Assembly (NCBI RefSeq): GCF_030687835.1
Contig: NZ_CP117449.1
Location: 2,108,001-2,172,000, forward strand
Length of the DNA: 64,000 nucleotides
Source: Pseudomonas hefeiensis
Lineage (GTDB): Bacteria; Pseudomonadota; Gammaproteobacteria; Pseudomonadales; Pseudomonadaceae
Reading direction: 5' to 3'
How positions within the stretch are numbered: the stretch's first letter is position 1; every line of letters starts with the position of its first letter. The translations under genes were made by a program, and so were the position numbers. Below are positions 1 to 8,015 of this stretch, in pieces. The notes below the pieces were generated by a model that was not told the DNA's origin, ran no database searches, and saw only the letters and a list, made by a program, of their open reading frames with translations.

Positions 1-38
1 CTGCACTTGCCCGTCTCGGTTGCGTTTCGGTGCCCACT

Positions 39-377
39 TCATGCCCAGACCCTACGCAGGTCCTGCCAGATCTCATCGCCGTCGGGGAAATAGGTGTGAA
101 CCTCTTGCTCGGGGCTGTTATCCAGCCGCAGGACTGCAATGCAGTCGTCGAACAGGCCTGCGTCGAGACGGCGCAGCTCGGTCAGGTCAAACGGATGTGC
201 CGGGCCGTTGTACAACCCGAGCAGAAAACGCCCGATTACCCCGCTTTGACCTGTGTCGCGCTGCGCGACCGGCAGCAAGCGAACCAGCGCCTCGACGCCG
301 GCTTTGCGGATGGCCGGACGTTCGGCCTGGTACTGGAACAACTCGTCAAAGGAATCTTTGAGCGTTTTGTTGTGCAT
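39..377 (-). CDS. hypothetical phage early protein
   Basis: This 112-residue acidic soluble protein has no signal peptide or membrane segment. The start is well supported by AAGGAG a few bases upstream of the ATG at 377. It is the last visible gene of the leftward early operon, directly downstream of the primase-helicase gene (58 bases away). I do not recognise a domain with confidence; similar short proteins follow the replication gene in Pseudomonas P2-like phages, so an accessory early role is an inference. Confidence 0.6.
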   Translation of the reverse strand: MHNKTLKDSFDELFQYQAERPAIRKAGVEALVRLLPVAQRDTGQSGVIGRFLLGLYNGPAHPFDLTELRRLDAGLFDDCIAVLRLDNSPEQEVHTYFPDGDEIWQDLRRVWA

Positions 378-435
378 GGTGCTTCTCCTTGAGTGGCAGG
401 CGTTGCCGCGCCTGGTGTGTGTTGCTGTCGATTGG

Positions 436-3288
436 TCAGGCCTGAAAGTGCCAGCACTTCACGATTGGCTGCTTGGTGATGACCGCGTTGCTGTGCTTGG
501 CCTGGTGAGCCCGCACCGCGCTATCCGTCGCCTTGTTGATGTCGATCAGCTTTCGAGAGCGGGAATCCTTCAGCCGCTCGCGCAGCTCGCTGACATCGGC
601 AATTTTCTGGCGATGCTCTGCGGCGCACTTCACGAAGTCGTTGAGGTTGATGGCGATGATGTTGTCTTTCTTGCTGTGGTTGACCACGGGCCCATCGGCG
701 TCGAGGCCTTCCAGGTACTCGTACACCTCCCAAAATTCGGCCACGACCGGATGATCGGAACTGATGGAGGCCTGGCGCTCTATCGCCATGCGAATAATCT
801 GAGTGCGGGTGTTGCTGATCTGCGCATCGGTGAGCGAAACCACCATCCGCAGGCAGTCGAGCAATGCGAGCAGTTGGGCGTGGTTCTTGTTGATCCGCTC
901 GACACGGATGTAGCCGCGCAGCTTGTTGCCGCAATGTACGCAGTCGCTTTGCTCGTCTTTGAAAGGAGTGTCGCAAGCGAAGCAGTGCGAGTGCAGGCAG
1001 CGCAGTTTCGCTTCGTAGCCGGGCAGGCGCTGTGCAAACAGATCCATGACGTCGGCTTCTTTACGCACGGCCTGCAACACGAAGTTGCTCAGCGTCGCGC
1101 CTTCCAAGGCGTTGAGTAAGTCCGCAGCTGCGCGGCTCTCTGGGGTCACGTTCGGCCGCACGAAGTGCAGTTTGACGATCCGGGTCATGATCGCTTCGGA
1201 GGCCACCACCGGCGCGTTCTGGCTGATGGCGATCGTTCCCCGAAAGGGGGGCTCATACGTCTCGTTGCCGGCGGTTTTAACCCCTTTGGTCGCTAGGGTG
1301 CCGCCGCCGTAATAATCCTTTAGCTCATCCCATTCGAAAGTTTTGGTGTGTGCCTTGTCTTCGCCGCTTCGGTCGGATTCCAGCAACACAATAGGCATGC
1401 CAGACACCTGACCCATCAAGCGGCTGCGGCCGGCCTTGGTGGATTTGGACGGGTCGAAGCCCTCATACCCATCACGGCCGAGTAGTTTCCATAACAATGT
1501 CAGCAAGGTCGTCTTGCCGGCACCGGCTTCACCGGTGGCCTCAAGGAAGGGGAACGACTGGTAACGATGACGGATTTGCTCAGCAAACAGTGAGCCGAAC
1601 CAGAACGTCAGGGCGACGATGCCCTGGGTACCGAAGCATTGCCACAGTAGATCTAGCCAGCGCGGGTCGTAGTTTTTCGCATCCTTGGTAAGTTGAATCT
1701 TCACTCCCTTCTGCAAACTCTTGAGTTTCAGCTTGCCCATCTCGAAAAACTCTTCTTCGTTGATTGTGATCAGTTGCCCTTCGCGAACGGCCACATCGTT
1801 GAACACGTAGCAGCCGTATTCCCGGCTGTAGCCGACGTAGTCGATGGTCTGGACGGTTTTAATGCCAAACAGTTGGTCTTTCATGATCTTGTCCAGCTGC
1901 TGTCCACTGCCGGTGAATACCGCCCCGGCGCCCATGCCAAGAAGCCTTTTCTTGAACTCACTGGCAGCAGCGACCTGGCCGCCGGTGAAGGTGTTTTTCA
2001 CGGAGCCACCGTCGTGTGGGAAATCGACGCGGAAGAAATACCAGGACTCGTCGGTTATCTCGTTGCGCTGGAAATACAGTGCCTTGGGGTAGCAATTCGC
2101 GATCTCGACCACGCAGCCAGACATGCGCAGTGCCTTTTCGCGAATGGCCTTTTCGTTGAGTAGTTGGTCTTCTTTTTTGTCGCTGTCATCGAGCGCCTGT
2201 TTGGCGCTGTTGAACTTGGAAATATCCAACTTCCACCAGTACAAGCGGGAGTCGAAACAGAAGTGAAACTCCTCCCGTTCCCGCCACTGGTACATGAGCA
2301 ATGCTTTATCGGTGGCGCTCTCGGCGATCAGCAGAGCGCCCTGGTGCTTGGCTTCTTTGAGGTCTTTGTCGATCCGCTGGGCACGTGCCTCGTCACCGTC
2401 CAGAAACGCCCAGCGTTGATGCAGATCGTTCCAATCGACCTTTCGAGCATCTGGTTGTGGGATCTGCGCGGCCTCGCAGACGAAGCCCAGCTCGCGAGCC
2501 TGCCTGACCCACGATTTAGTGTACTTCTGCGCGCCAGGCTCGTTATCCAGGGCCCAGACCAACTTCGGCGGCTTCCCCTCACAGTCTGCTATCAAGGCCT
2601 TCAACGACTCCTCAGGAAAAGCGTTGGAGGACAACGCTGCAACAGCGGAAATGCCGTTATGAATGAGCGCGATGGCATCGAAAATGCCCTCGACAATCCA
2701 CAGTTCATCAACCTGGAGTACATCGATACAAGGTGGACACCACCAGTAGCCCTTGTAGCTTTGCTTGGGTTGGAAGCGAGCCTTCTTCTTGCCGAAGCGT
2801 GAGGGCTGGTCGATCAAGCGCTCCCAGTACCCGCCATGCTCAAGGGGGAATCGCACCGTGGCCGAGCCAATATTCAGGTCGCGGTCAAAGTAACTTTCCT
2901 GGGTGTACCAGCCCTCAATCAGCTCCAGCCGAAAGCCGCGAGCAAAGGTGAGGTATGCCTTTGCGGTAGCTGTTGGCTCATCGTTGGTGGCTGGCGCTCG
3001 CTTGCTCCAGTCGTCAAAAAGGTCGGGGTAAAGCTCCTTGACTGGGGCCTGGTATCGGCACTTGTCCTCACGGCCGCAGCGAATAAACCAGGGTTCATCA
3101 TGGCGAGAAAACAAGCGCTTCTGGTTGCACTGAGGGCAAGTGCCCTTGCGCATGTAATTCGTGCCAACCATGTGTTGCAGGCCGTAATCGGACTCAAGGC
3201 GCTGAAGCACATCAGCGCGCAGATTGTGTTCCATGGGCTTACGTACATAAGTTTTTGAGCCATGGGAAATGTCGAGTCGCTTATTCAT
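436..3288 (-). CDS. phage TOPRIM primase-helicase
   Basis: This 950-residue replication protein appears to combine primase and helicase functions and probably initiates phage DNA synthesis. An N-terminal zinc ribbon has Cys51, Cys54, Cys71 and Cys77. A TOPRIM domain follows, with Glu200-Gly201 and Asp248-Asn-Glu250. A P-loop at about 586-593 (GEAGAGKT) marks a superfamily 3-like ATPase. A second Cys cluster of CxxC type lies at about 765-790. The size and layout resemble P4 alpha-type replication proteins rather than the rolling-circle gpA of P2. It is expressed from the leftward early operon. If it acts like alpha it needs iterons in cis; the GGTTAGG cluster at 31.2-31.5 kb is a candidate. 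Confidence 0.85.
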   Translation of the reverse strand: MNKRLDISHGSKTYVRKPMEHNLRADVLQRLESDYGLQHMVGTNYMRKGTCPQCNQKRLFSRHDEPWFIRCGREDKCRYQAPVKELYPDLFDDWSKRAPATNDEPTATAKAYLTFARGFRLELIEGWYTQESYFDRDLNIGSATVRFPLEHGGYWERLIDQPSRFGKKKARFQPKQSYKGYWWCPPCIDVLQVDELWIVEGIFDAIALIHNGISAVAALSSNAFPEESLKALIADCEGKPPKLVWALDNEPGAQKYTKSWVRQARELGFVCEAAQIPQPDARKVDWNDLHQRWAFLDGDEARAQRIDKDLKEAKHQGALLIAESATDKALLMYQWREREEFHFCFDSRLYWWKLDISKFNSAKQALDDSDKKEDQLLNEKAIREKALRMSGCVVEIANCYPKALYFQRNEITDESWYFFRVDFPHDGGSVKNTFTGGQVAAASEFKKRLLGMGAGAVFTGSGQQLDKIMKDQLFGIKTVQTIDYVGYSREYGCYVFNDVAVREGQLITINEEEFFEMGKLKLKSLQKGVKIQLTKDAKNYDPRWLDLLWQCFGTQGIVALTFWFGSLFAEQIRHRYQSFPFLEATGEAGAGKTTLLTLLWKLLGRDGYEGFDPSKSTKAGRSRLMGQVSGMPIVLLESDRSGEDKAHTKTFEWDELKDYYGGGTLATKGVKTAGNETYEPPFRGTIAISQNAPVVASEAIMTRIVKLHFVRPNVTPESRAAADLLNALEGATLSNFVLQAVRKEADVMDLFAQRLPGYEAKLRCLHSHCFACDTPFKDEQSDCVHCGNKLRGYIRVERINKNHAQLLALLDCLRMVVSLTDAQISNTRTQIIRMAIERQASISSDHPVVAEFWEVYEYLEGLDADGPVVNHSKKDNIIAINLNDFVKCAAEHRQKIADVSELRERLKDSRSRKLIDINKATDSAVRAHQAKHSNAVITKQPIVKCWHFQA

Positions 3289-3294
3289 CGGGTC

Positions 3295-3528
3295 TTACTT
3301 CACTTCGCCGAGACTGTATTTAAGGGCGCCAATCAGGCGTTTTTGCGCGGCCATCACCGGGAAGGCCGCGAGCAACGAGCCATGCCGCAAACCCTCGGGG
3401 ATCCTGCGAAAACGGTCGTCGTACCAATGCTCGTTGAACTGCTGGGCGTACTGGCTCCGTAGCGCTTGGAGCAGCGCTTCGGCCTCTTCGCGGGGCAGTT
3501 TTGCGGTGATGGCGACGTCGATTTGCAT
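3295..3528 (-). CDS. hypothetical phage early protein
   Basis: This 77-residue protein begins MQIDVAITAKLPREEAEA and is mostly helical and charged. The ATG at 3528 has GAGGTGG just upstream, so it is preferred over the longer reading from 3558. It ends 6 bases before the primase start, in the same operon. No domain is recognised. Confidence 0.6.
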   Translation of the reverse strand: MQIDVAITAKLPREEAEALLQALRSQYAQQFNEHWYDDRFRRIPEGLRHGSLLAAFPVMAAQKRLIGALKYSLGEVK

Positions 3529-3603
3529 GGTCCACCTCGGATTTCGGGCAAAGCTCACCCAAACCCACGGGAAGCGGGGCAGGGCGGGTTGTTTAAACGG
3601 GGT

Positions 3604-3975
3604 TTACTGAGGGTGTTGCTTCAGCGCGTCATCGCGCTGGGCGAGCAGGGTCTGCGGCAGCAGCCTTGCCGGAACCGGGTACCGAAGGTCGGCCCGGGTA
3701 TCGATCAGGTGGACGACAGTGCTGCCCGGGCTGTTGCCCCAGTCCACGCCGATCCACTTGCGCTGGTTGATGACCTGTAATTCGGTCCAAGCGTTGTGCA
3801 CAAGCTTCTGCGCCATGAACACCGGCACTTCCAACGCGGTGGTCATATGCCGAACGCAGTTTTCGTACAACAGATCAGAATCCACCAGGTGCTGCGCTTC
3901 GTGCCGTTGCAGGTAGGCGAACGCCACCCGTTGCATGCTGCTGCGGTAATCGTGGTCAAGCTCTTCATGGTTCAT
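3604..3975 (-). CDS. hypothetical phage early protein
   Basis: This 123-residue soluble protein begins MNHEELDHDYRSS. The start at 3975 forms an ATGA overlap with the stop of the upstream Ogr-like gene and has a GGAG upstream, which argues for translational coupling and against the start at 3984. No known motif is seen; it belongs to the early leftward operon. Confidence 0.6.
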   Translation of the reverse strand: MNHEELDHDYRSSMQRVAFAYLQRHEAQHLVDSDLLYENCVRHMTTALEVPVFMAQKLVHNAWTELQVINQRKWIGVDWGNSPGSTVVHLIDTRADLRYPVPARLLPQTLLAQRDDALKQHPQ

Positions 3976-4262
3976 TGCGCACACTCCATTTCCATTTGGT
4001 CGAGCAGGTCGGGTTGATCGTTGGCGGATTTCATCGCAGCACGGCGCAGGGCAATGTCGGCGATGGGCAACTTGACGGAGGGGTTAGCCATACCGCTGGG
4101 GCTCATTTCATGAGTCATTTCGAACTCAGCCCGCACCGACCAGCCGCAGGCCTCGTTGGTGCATTGCAGGTAGGCCACCCGCAGGAAAATGTGTGTGCCT
4201 TCGCTGGTGCGGATACGCATGCGGCCGAGGCAGTGAGGGCATACCAGCTTGTAAGTGCTCAA
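3972..4262 (-). CDS. ogr: Ogr/Delta-like late-gene activator
   Basis: This 96-residue protein has the zinc-binding layout of P2 Ogr and P4 Delta: a CPHC pair near residues 8-11 and a CxxxxC pair near 34-39 (Cys-Thr-Asn-Glu-Ala-Cys), followed by a short tail. In P2 this protein activates the four late promoters with the host RNA polymerase alpha subunit. Unlike P2, where ogr lies next to D, it sits here inside the early operon with ATGA overlaps on both sides. Its targets are probably the TGTA-N11-TACA sites at 14997, 19816 and 27284. Confidence 0.8.
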   Translation of the reverse strand: MSTYKLVCPHCLGRMRIRTSEGTHIFLRVAYLQCTNEACGWSVRAEFEMTHEMSPSGMANPSVKLPIADIALRRAAMKSANDQPDLLDQMEMECAQ

Positions 4263-4732
4263 TGCTTGCGCTCCTTGCTGTGCAGTTGGATGGTGGCAAG
4301 CACTTCGGAGTGGCGCGCAGCCATGTAGCGATTGTGAGCGCCGAGAATCGCCGCAGCCTCGCCTGGTTCAACTACCCCGTCCTCCAGCGCTTTCGCGATG
4401 ATCTGATCGACGTAACCACGCTTCGCAGCGGCATGTACCGACCGGCTGTACAGGTCAATGTTGTCCAGCGTCTCGGGTTTAGCGAGCGGCACGAACATGC
4501 CGCCATACATGGCTGCGATGTATTCAGGCAGGTGAGTCGTGCCGGCGTCCTGCTCGAGCAAATGAATCTGCTCATCGCTGAGAGGTCGGCTGCCGGCGTT
4601 TTCGTAAACATGGTTATCGAACTTCTTCAGCTCATAGCCGAGCCGGGCAGCGGCGCACTCGCGCCCGCCGGGGTAAGCGCAGATGACTGCGCTCATCACT
4701 TGGCGCTTGGTCGCTAGTAGTGGGCGTTTCAT
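4259..4732 (-). CDS. YmfL/CII-like phage regulatory protein
   Basis: This 157-residue protein starts MKRPLLATKRQVMSAV; GGGAG upstream supports the start at 4732. The N-terminal part (AVICAYPGGRECAAARLGY, then a stretch rich in conserved polar residues) resembles the YmfL family and other CII-type regulators from lambdoid and P2-like prophages. It is the second gene of the early operon after the Cro-like gene and overlaps the Ogr-like gene by ATGA. A role in early regulation or replication control is inferred. Confidence 0.65.
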   Translation of the reverse strand: MKRPLLATKRQVMSAVICAYPGGRECAAARLGYELKKFDNHVYENAGSRPLSDEQIHLLEQDAGTTHLPEYIAAMYGGMFVPLAKPETLDNIDLYSRSVHAAAKRGYVDQIIAKALEDGVVEPGEAAAILGAHNRYMAARHSEVLATIQLHSKERKH

Positions 4733-4772
4733 GTTCTGGTTTCTCCCTGGCGCCATCGGCCCTACAGTCATT

Positions 4773-5033
4773 TCACACAGCCTTGCATTCTGTATGCTCG
4801 TTTGAATCCGCCAGGATTCCGGGTAGGACTTCCTTGCCGATCACCTTGGAGAGGTCACGCAGAATGCGGAACGACAACCGCCCCCGAGGCAGCGTGTCGT
4901 GACCGGCCCAGCGCTGGACTACCTGAGTCACCGTGCGAGGCTCGTAGCCGTGACTGATCGCGAACTGGCGGAAATTACTGCCGTGCTCAATCAGTCGCGC
5001 CTGGATCTGGCGCTTTTCCATGGCTTGGCTCAT
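4773..5033 (-). CDS. Cro-like early regulator (HTH)
   Basis: This 86-residue basic protein is the first gene of the leftward early operon and is divergent from the repressor. The segment at about 20-50 (FRQFAISHGYEPRTVTQVVQRW) reads as a helix-turn-helix, as in short phage DNA-binding proteins of the Cro/Cox type. Position and size suggest it antagonises the repressor at the shared switch region. AGGA lies 10 bases before the ATG. Confidence 0.65.
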   Translation of the reverse strand: MSQAMEKRQIQARLIEHGSNFRQFAISHGYEPRTVTQVVQRWAGHDTLPRGRLSFRILRDLSKVIGKEVLPGILADSNEHTECKAV

Positions 5034-5122
5034 GGTTGATGTGTTCCTAGTTGGTTAAGATGTACTCGTTACGTATAAGCCTATTTACTCTTTTTGCATA
5101 AATCAAGCGGTATTGACTCTAA
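5034..5122. promoter_or_regulatory. lysogeny switch: divergent promoters between cro-like and cI-like genes
   Basis: The 89-base gap between the divergent regulators holds a plausible rightward promoter: TTGGTT at 5051-5056, 17 bases, TATAAG at 5074-5079. A possible leftward promoter has TTGATT at 5106-5101, 17 bases, then a weak TAGGCT at 5083-5078, so the two overlap face to face. A TACGTA palindrome lies at 5070-5075 within the rightward promoter. No clear Shine-Dalgarno precedes the repressor ATG at 5123. The promoter calls are by eye. Confidence 0.4.
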
Positions 5123-5539
5123 ATGAATAAAACGTCGCTCGACGCCGTGCTTGATCGTTTGATGACGGTTTTTTCGGTTGATAACGATAGCGAGCTGGCT
5201 AGAAAGCTCCATGTGAATCGCCAAACGCTTGGCAGCTGGCGAAGCCGTCAGTCAATTCCTTATTCGTTGTGCGTAAGCGTGAGTGACACCGTAGGAATCT
5301 CACTGGACTGGCTCCTGGCGGGTGAGGGCCCCATGCTTCGCAATGCGCCTGAGACGAACCCCACACCAGCTCTGATTGACCCCCGGGAGGAGGCCATGCT
5401 TGAGCTGTTCCGGTCGTTGGGAGAGGCGGGTAAACGGGAGATACAAAGCGCTGCTGAGGAAAAGAAACGCTTAATGGACATCGAGCAGCGCCTCAAGGAT
5501 TTGACTGAAGCCCTTGCCGATACCAAACGGCCAGCATAA
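5123..5539 (+). CDS. CI-like phage repressor
   Basis: This 138-residue protein has an N-terminal helix-turn-helix of the phage CI type: SELARKLHVNRQTLGSWRS near residues 23-41, then DWLLAGEGPM, a typical end of that domain. A helical C-terminal part (about 90-138, charged) probably oligomerises. There is no S24 peptidase domain, so LexA/RecA-type self-cleavage is not expected, as in P2 C. It is divergent from the early operon and most likely maintains lysogeny. Confidence 0.8.
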   Translation: MNKTSLDAVLDRLMTVFSVDNDSELARKLHVNRQTLGSWRSRQSIPYSLCVSVSDTVGISLDWLLAGEGPMLRNAPETNPTPALIDPREEAMLELFRSLGEAGKREIQSAAEEKKRLMDIEQRLKDLTEALADTKRPA

Positions 5540-5660
5540 TCTGTACCCATTAAGAACGGATCAGCCAGTGCAGGACGCCGATGATCCATTCGCTCCAGCC
5601 CGTGCCTGAGGCGAACGAGAAGTCATTGGTGTCGCGCAAGTCAGCAGAGGGATTTGAGAC

Positions 5661-5837
5661 ATGCAAAGCAGTAGTTCTTTCTACCGTTGTCGTGAGCTTT
5701 TTAAAACCGCAGGTAAGTCGCTGAGCCTATCAGGCACCGCGCGTTCTCACTTCTTAAACAGTCATGGCTTACAGTTACACATATCTAATCTTGATATGTG
5801 CTTAGGTTGTGTTGCCAATAAGTCTAAAATTTACTCT
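5661..5837 (+). CDS. possible 58-residue ORF ahead of cargo cassette
   Basis: An open frame of 58 residues begins MQSSSFYRCRELFKTAG, with GAGG 10 bases before the ATG. It lies in the 317-base gap between the repressor and the cargo cassette and ends 19 bases before the next start. It has a CxxC (MCLGC) near the end. No family is recognised and it could be chance; the rest of the gap shows no clear terminator. Confidence 0.25.
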
Positions 5838-5856
5838 TGAGATATATGAGGCGTTA

Positions 5857-6915
5857 ATGATAAATCCTCTGTCCTATATTGATGCGCTTCAAGTTCGAGA
5901 TGTCTCATTTAAGAGTGTAAGGAATGCTTTAAAAAATCACGATCTACCTGTTTCGACTGGGTGGCAGCAGACTGTCGCAAAGATTGTTCCGGAACTTAAG
6001 AGAAAAGATACGAAGGGCGCTTGTGCCGCCTCGCTTGTTTTGATTCATAACGAGATGACACTTTACTGTGATAAGGTTGTCAAGATCTATGAGGTGGATA
6101 CAAAAGTTATCAATCTCCTGATTAATGCGATGAGTAAGGGCTTTGTTGATAAGGGCAGCGTATACACGAAGGGTTTTCCCTTTCCTCTAACGATTGAAGA
6201 ACTTTTAAAGGCTCCATTAGATATCATCTGTGCCGCTCAGTGGGATGAAAAAGATCGCTCCAATTTTATGATGTGTTCGAAGCAGTACATTACTGAGCGA
6301 GAAGAGCTTCCGGGCGATTCTCTAGATGATGACGCGACAAAAGACTTTGGGGTTTTTGACGAATTAATAGGTATTCGTCGCAGACCAATACAACTGTACG
6401 ATGTGGTGAGCCTTCTGCCTGATGACGGGTTGATAGAGATCAGGCTAGATGGAGTCAAGAAATTCAATGCTGACGATATAAGTCGTCGTTTACGTAGAAT
6501 TGAACAGCTGGTTTCTCAATTTGCTGCGAAAAATATTGGTGCGCCTGATGTTCTAGGTACCAAGTTGAATTTTTATCCCGCTATTAAGAAACTTTATGAT
6601 ACCAATGACGGAGTGGTTGGAGAGCTAGGGCATGTCACAGACGCGGCTGGTATTTACCGTGAAAAGATGAGGCACAAGAGCCGAGACGTGCGATTGGATC
6701 CTTATCACCATGGTGGCACGGTTGCTGTAGTTGATCTGAATGCATATTCGATATCAAAACATTGGCCTTCACCTGCGGGGAATGGAGAGCCCGAGATTTC
6801 CATTCCTGCACACTTTTCAATAGCGAGCGACAAAAATCCAGTGATTGATATTCTGCATGTGCTAAACTGCACATCTCAGGAAGATTACGATTTTGTATTA
6901 AATAAAGTTCTATAA
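5857..6915 (+). CDS. unknown protein, first gene of prophage cargo cassette
   Basis: This 352-residue soluble protein has no signal peptide or membrane segment. The ATG at 5857 has GAGG 6 bases upstream, so it is preferred over a start at 5809. The base composition is clearly AT-richer than the flanking phage genes. A helical N-terminal half and a mixed C-terminal half with a His/Asp-rich stretch (RLDPYHHGG near 290) can be seen, but I recognise no domain. It is the first of three co-directional genes ending in a nuclease-like gene. By position and context it may be a sensor or partner subunit of a defence system; that is inference. Confidence 0.75.
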   Translation: MINPLSYIDALQVRDVSFKSVRNALKNHDLPVSTGWQQTVAKIVPELKRKDTKGACAASLVLIHNEMTLYCDKVVKIYEVDTKVINLLINAMSKGFVDKGSVYTKGFPFPLTIEELLKAPLDIICAAQWDEKDRSNFMMCSKQYITEREELPGDSLDDDATKDFGVFDELIGIRRRPIQLYDVVSLLPDDGLIEIRLDGVKKFNADDISRRLRRIEQLVSQFAAKNIGAPDVLGTKLNFYPAIKKLYDTNDGVVGELGHVTDAAGIYREKMRHKSRDVRLDPYHHGGTVAVVDLNAYSISKHWPSPAGNGEPEISIPAHFSIASDKNPVIDILHVLNCTSQEDYDFVLNKVL

Positions 6916-6924
6916 GAGCTTATT

Positions 6925-7323
6925 ATGAAGAAAGATGTAGTCATTAACCGTATAGCAGATGACGATCCTTCAGAACCTCTGAAGGGAGCTTGCTTGCGTC
7001 TTGTTGAATATGTCTACTCTCATGATGATATTGCTCATTTGACTTTTACAAGGCTTGCTAACATAGCTGGACTTGATGATTTGTTACTCGTGGTTCAGAT
7101 GACGCAATATCTTACGGGGGCTTCAGTTCCTTTATTAGATATGAAATTTGAATTAATAATTGAAGATGAAGTTTTTTATTTGGATCCTGAGTACCTGGAT
7201 GAGGCGCAACGAATAAATAAGCTTATGCATCCAGAGTATGGGGTTGAGGTCCCTGACTACGAGAACAAAATTTATCCATATTTTGTGCCGAGTCGTGCAG
7301 TGGTGGAGGGCAAACAGGAATGA
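6925..7323 (+). CDS. unknown small acidic protein of cargo cassette
   Basis: This 132-residue acidic protein starts 9 bases after the previous stop and overlaps the next gene by ATGA, so the three genes form an operon. The pattern of helices with a hairpin-like EDEVFYLD segment (about 78-92) could be a winged helix, as in small partner subunits, but this is weak. It is AT-rich like its neighbours. No family is recognised. Confidence 0.7.
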   Translation: MKKDVVINRIADDDPSEPLKGACLRLVEYVYSHDDIAHLTFTRLANIAGLDDLLLVVQMTQYLTGASVPLLDMKFELIIEDEVFYLDPEYLDEAQRINKLMHPEYGVEVPDYENKIYPYFVPSRAVVEGKQE

Positions 7324-8015
7324 CTGAGCTTGCTCTCGATAACTTGACAATAGCTCAGCTAAGAGCTATGGGGCCAATAATTCCTGGGGTAGAATTGTTT
7401 TTTAATCGACTTCTAGCGAATACGTATGAAGATTTTGTTAAGGTGTTTTATAAGGATCTCGACGCTGTTCTCGGCGGTTTTCAGGAGAATCCTGAGTTAC
7501 TAAAAAAAGATGGTGAGGACAGGCTAAATACAGAAATAAAACGAGCTCTACGTCTTCTTGGTTATATCGCTACTCATGACGAAAAGATTGGTGGTCATTC
7601 CGATCTGGTAGTTCGTGGTAAGAAAGATAATTTTTTATGGATAGGTGAGGCTAAGATTCACGCGGGTTATGATTATCTTTATAAAGGCTTTCAACAGTTA
7701 ACGACTCGTTACTCCACCGGCGACGTTAATCAGGATTGTGGTGGTATGTTGATTTATATTAAGAATAATGATGCTGCGAGTGTTATGGCTGCTTGGAGAG
7801 CTCATCTGGCGAGCCAAGCTCTGGAAGGTTATATCGAAGCCGCCTGTAACGAACGTCCAAATTTCGTATTCTATAGTGTTCATAAGCACGACAGGTCTGG
7901 AACTCCTTTTAAGGTGAAACACATCGGTGTCATTCTTGGCTTTGACCCAAAAGATAAAAGGGCGGCCAAGCCAAAGGCCGATAAAGGTGCAAAGAAGAAA
8001 GCGACTTCTTCTTAG
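7320..8015 (+). CDS. PD-(D/E)xK nuclease-like protein of cargo cassette
   Basis: This 231-residue protein carries what looks like a restriction-endonuclease-fold core: Glu72 in a preceding helix, Asp95 in GGHSDLVV, Glu110-Ala-Lys112 in WIGEAK, and Gln125/Gln126 in FQQL. The tail is a lysine/alanine-rich low-complexity stretch (about 212-231). It is translationally coupled to the gene before it (ATGA). Its stop overlaps that of the opposing gpD gene, so the cassette was inserted without any spacer. As the effector of a phage-borne defence or exclusion cassette it would cut nucleic acid; the function is inferred from motif and context. Confidence 0.75.
   Translation: MTELALDNLTIAQLRAMGPIIPGVELFFNRLLANTYEDFVKVFYKDLDAVLGGFQENPELLKKDGEDRLNTEIKRALRLLGYIATHDEKIGGHSDLVVRGKKDNFLWIGEAKIHAGYDYLYKGFQQLTTRYSTGDVNQDCGGMLIYIKNNDAASVMAAWRAHLASQALEGYIEAACNERPNFVFYSVHKHDRSGTPFKVKHIGVILGFDPKDKRAAKPKADKGAKKKATSS

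Noticed and set aside
253..1119. 288-residue plus-strand ORF over the primase-helicase
   Set aside because: Antisense to the primase-helicase C-terminus; no support.
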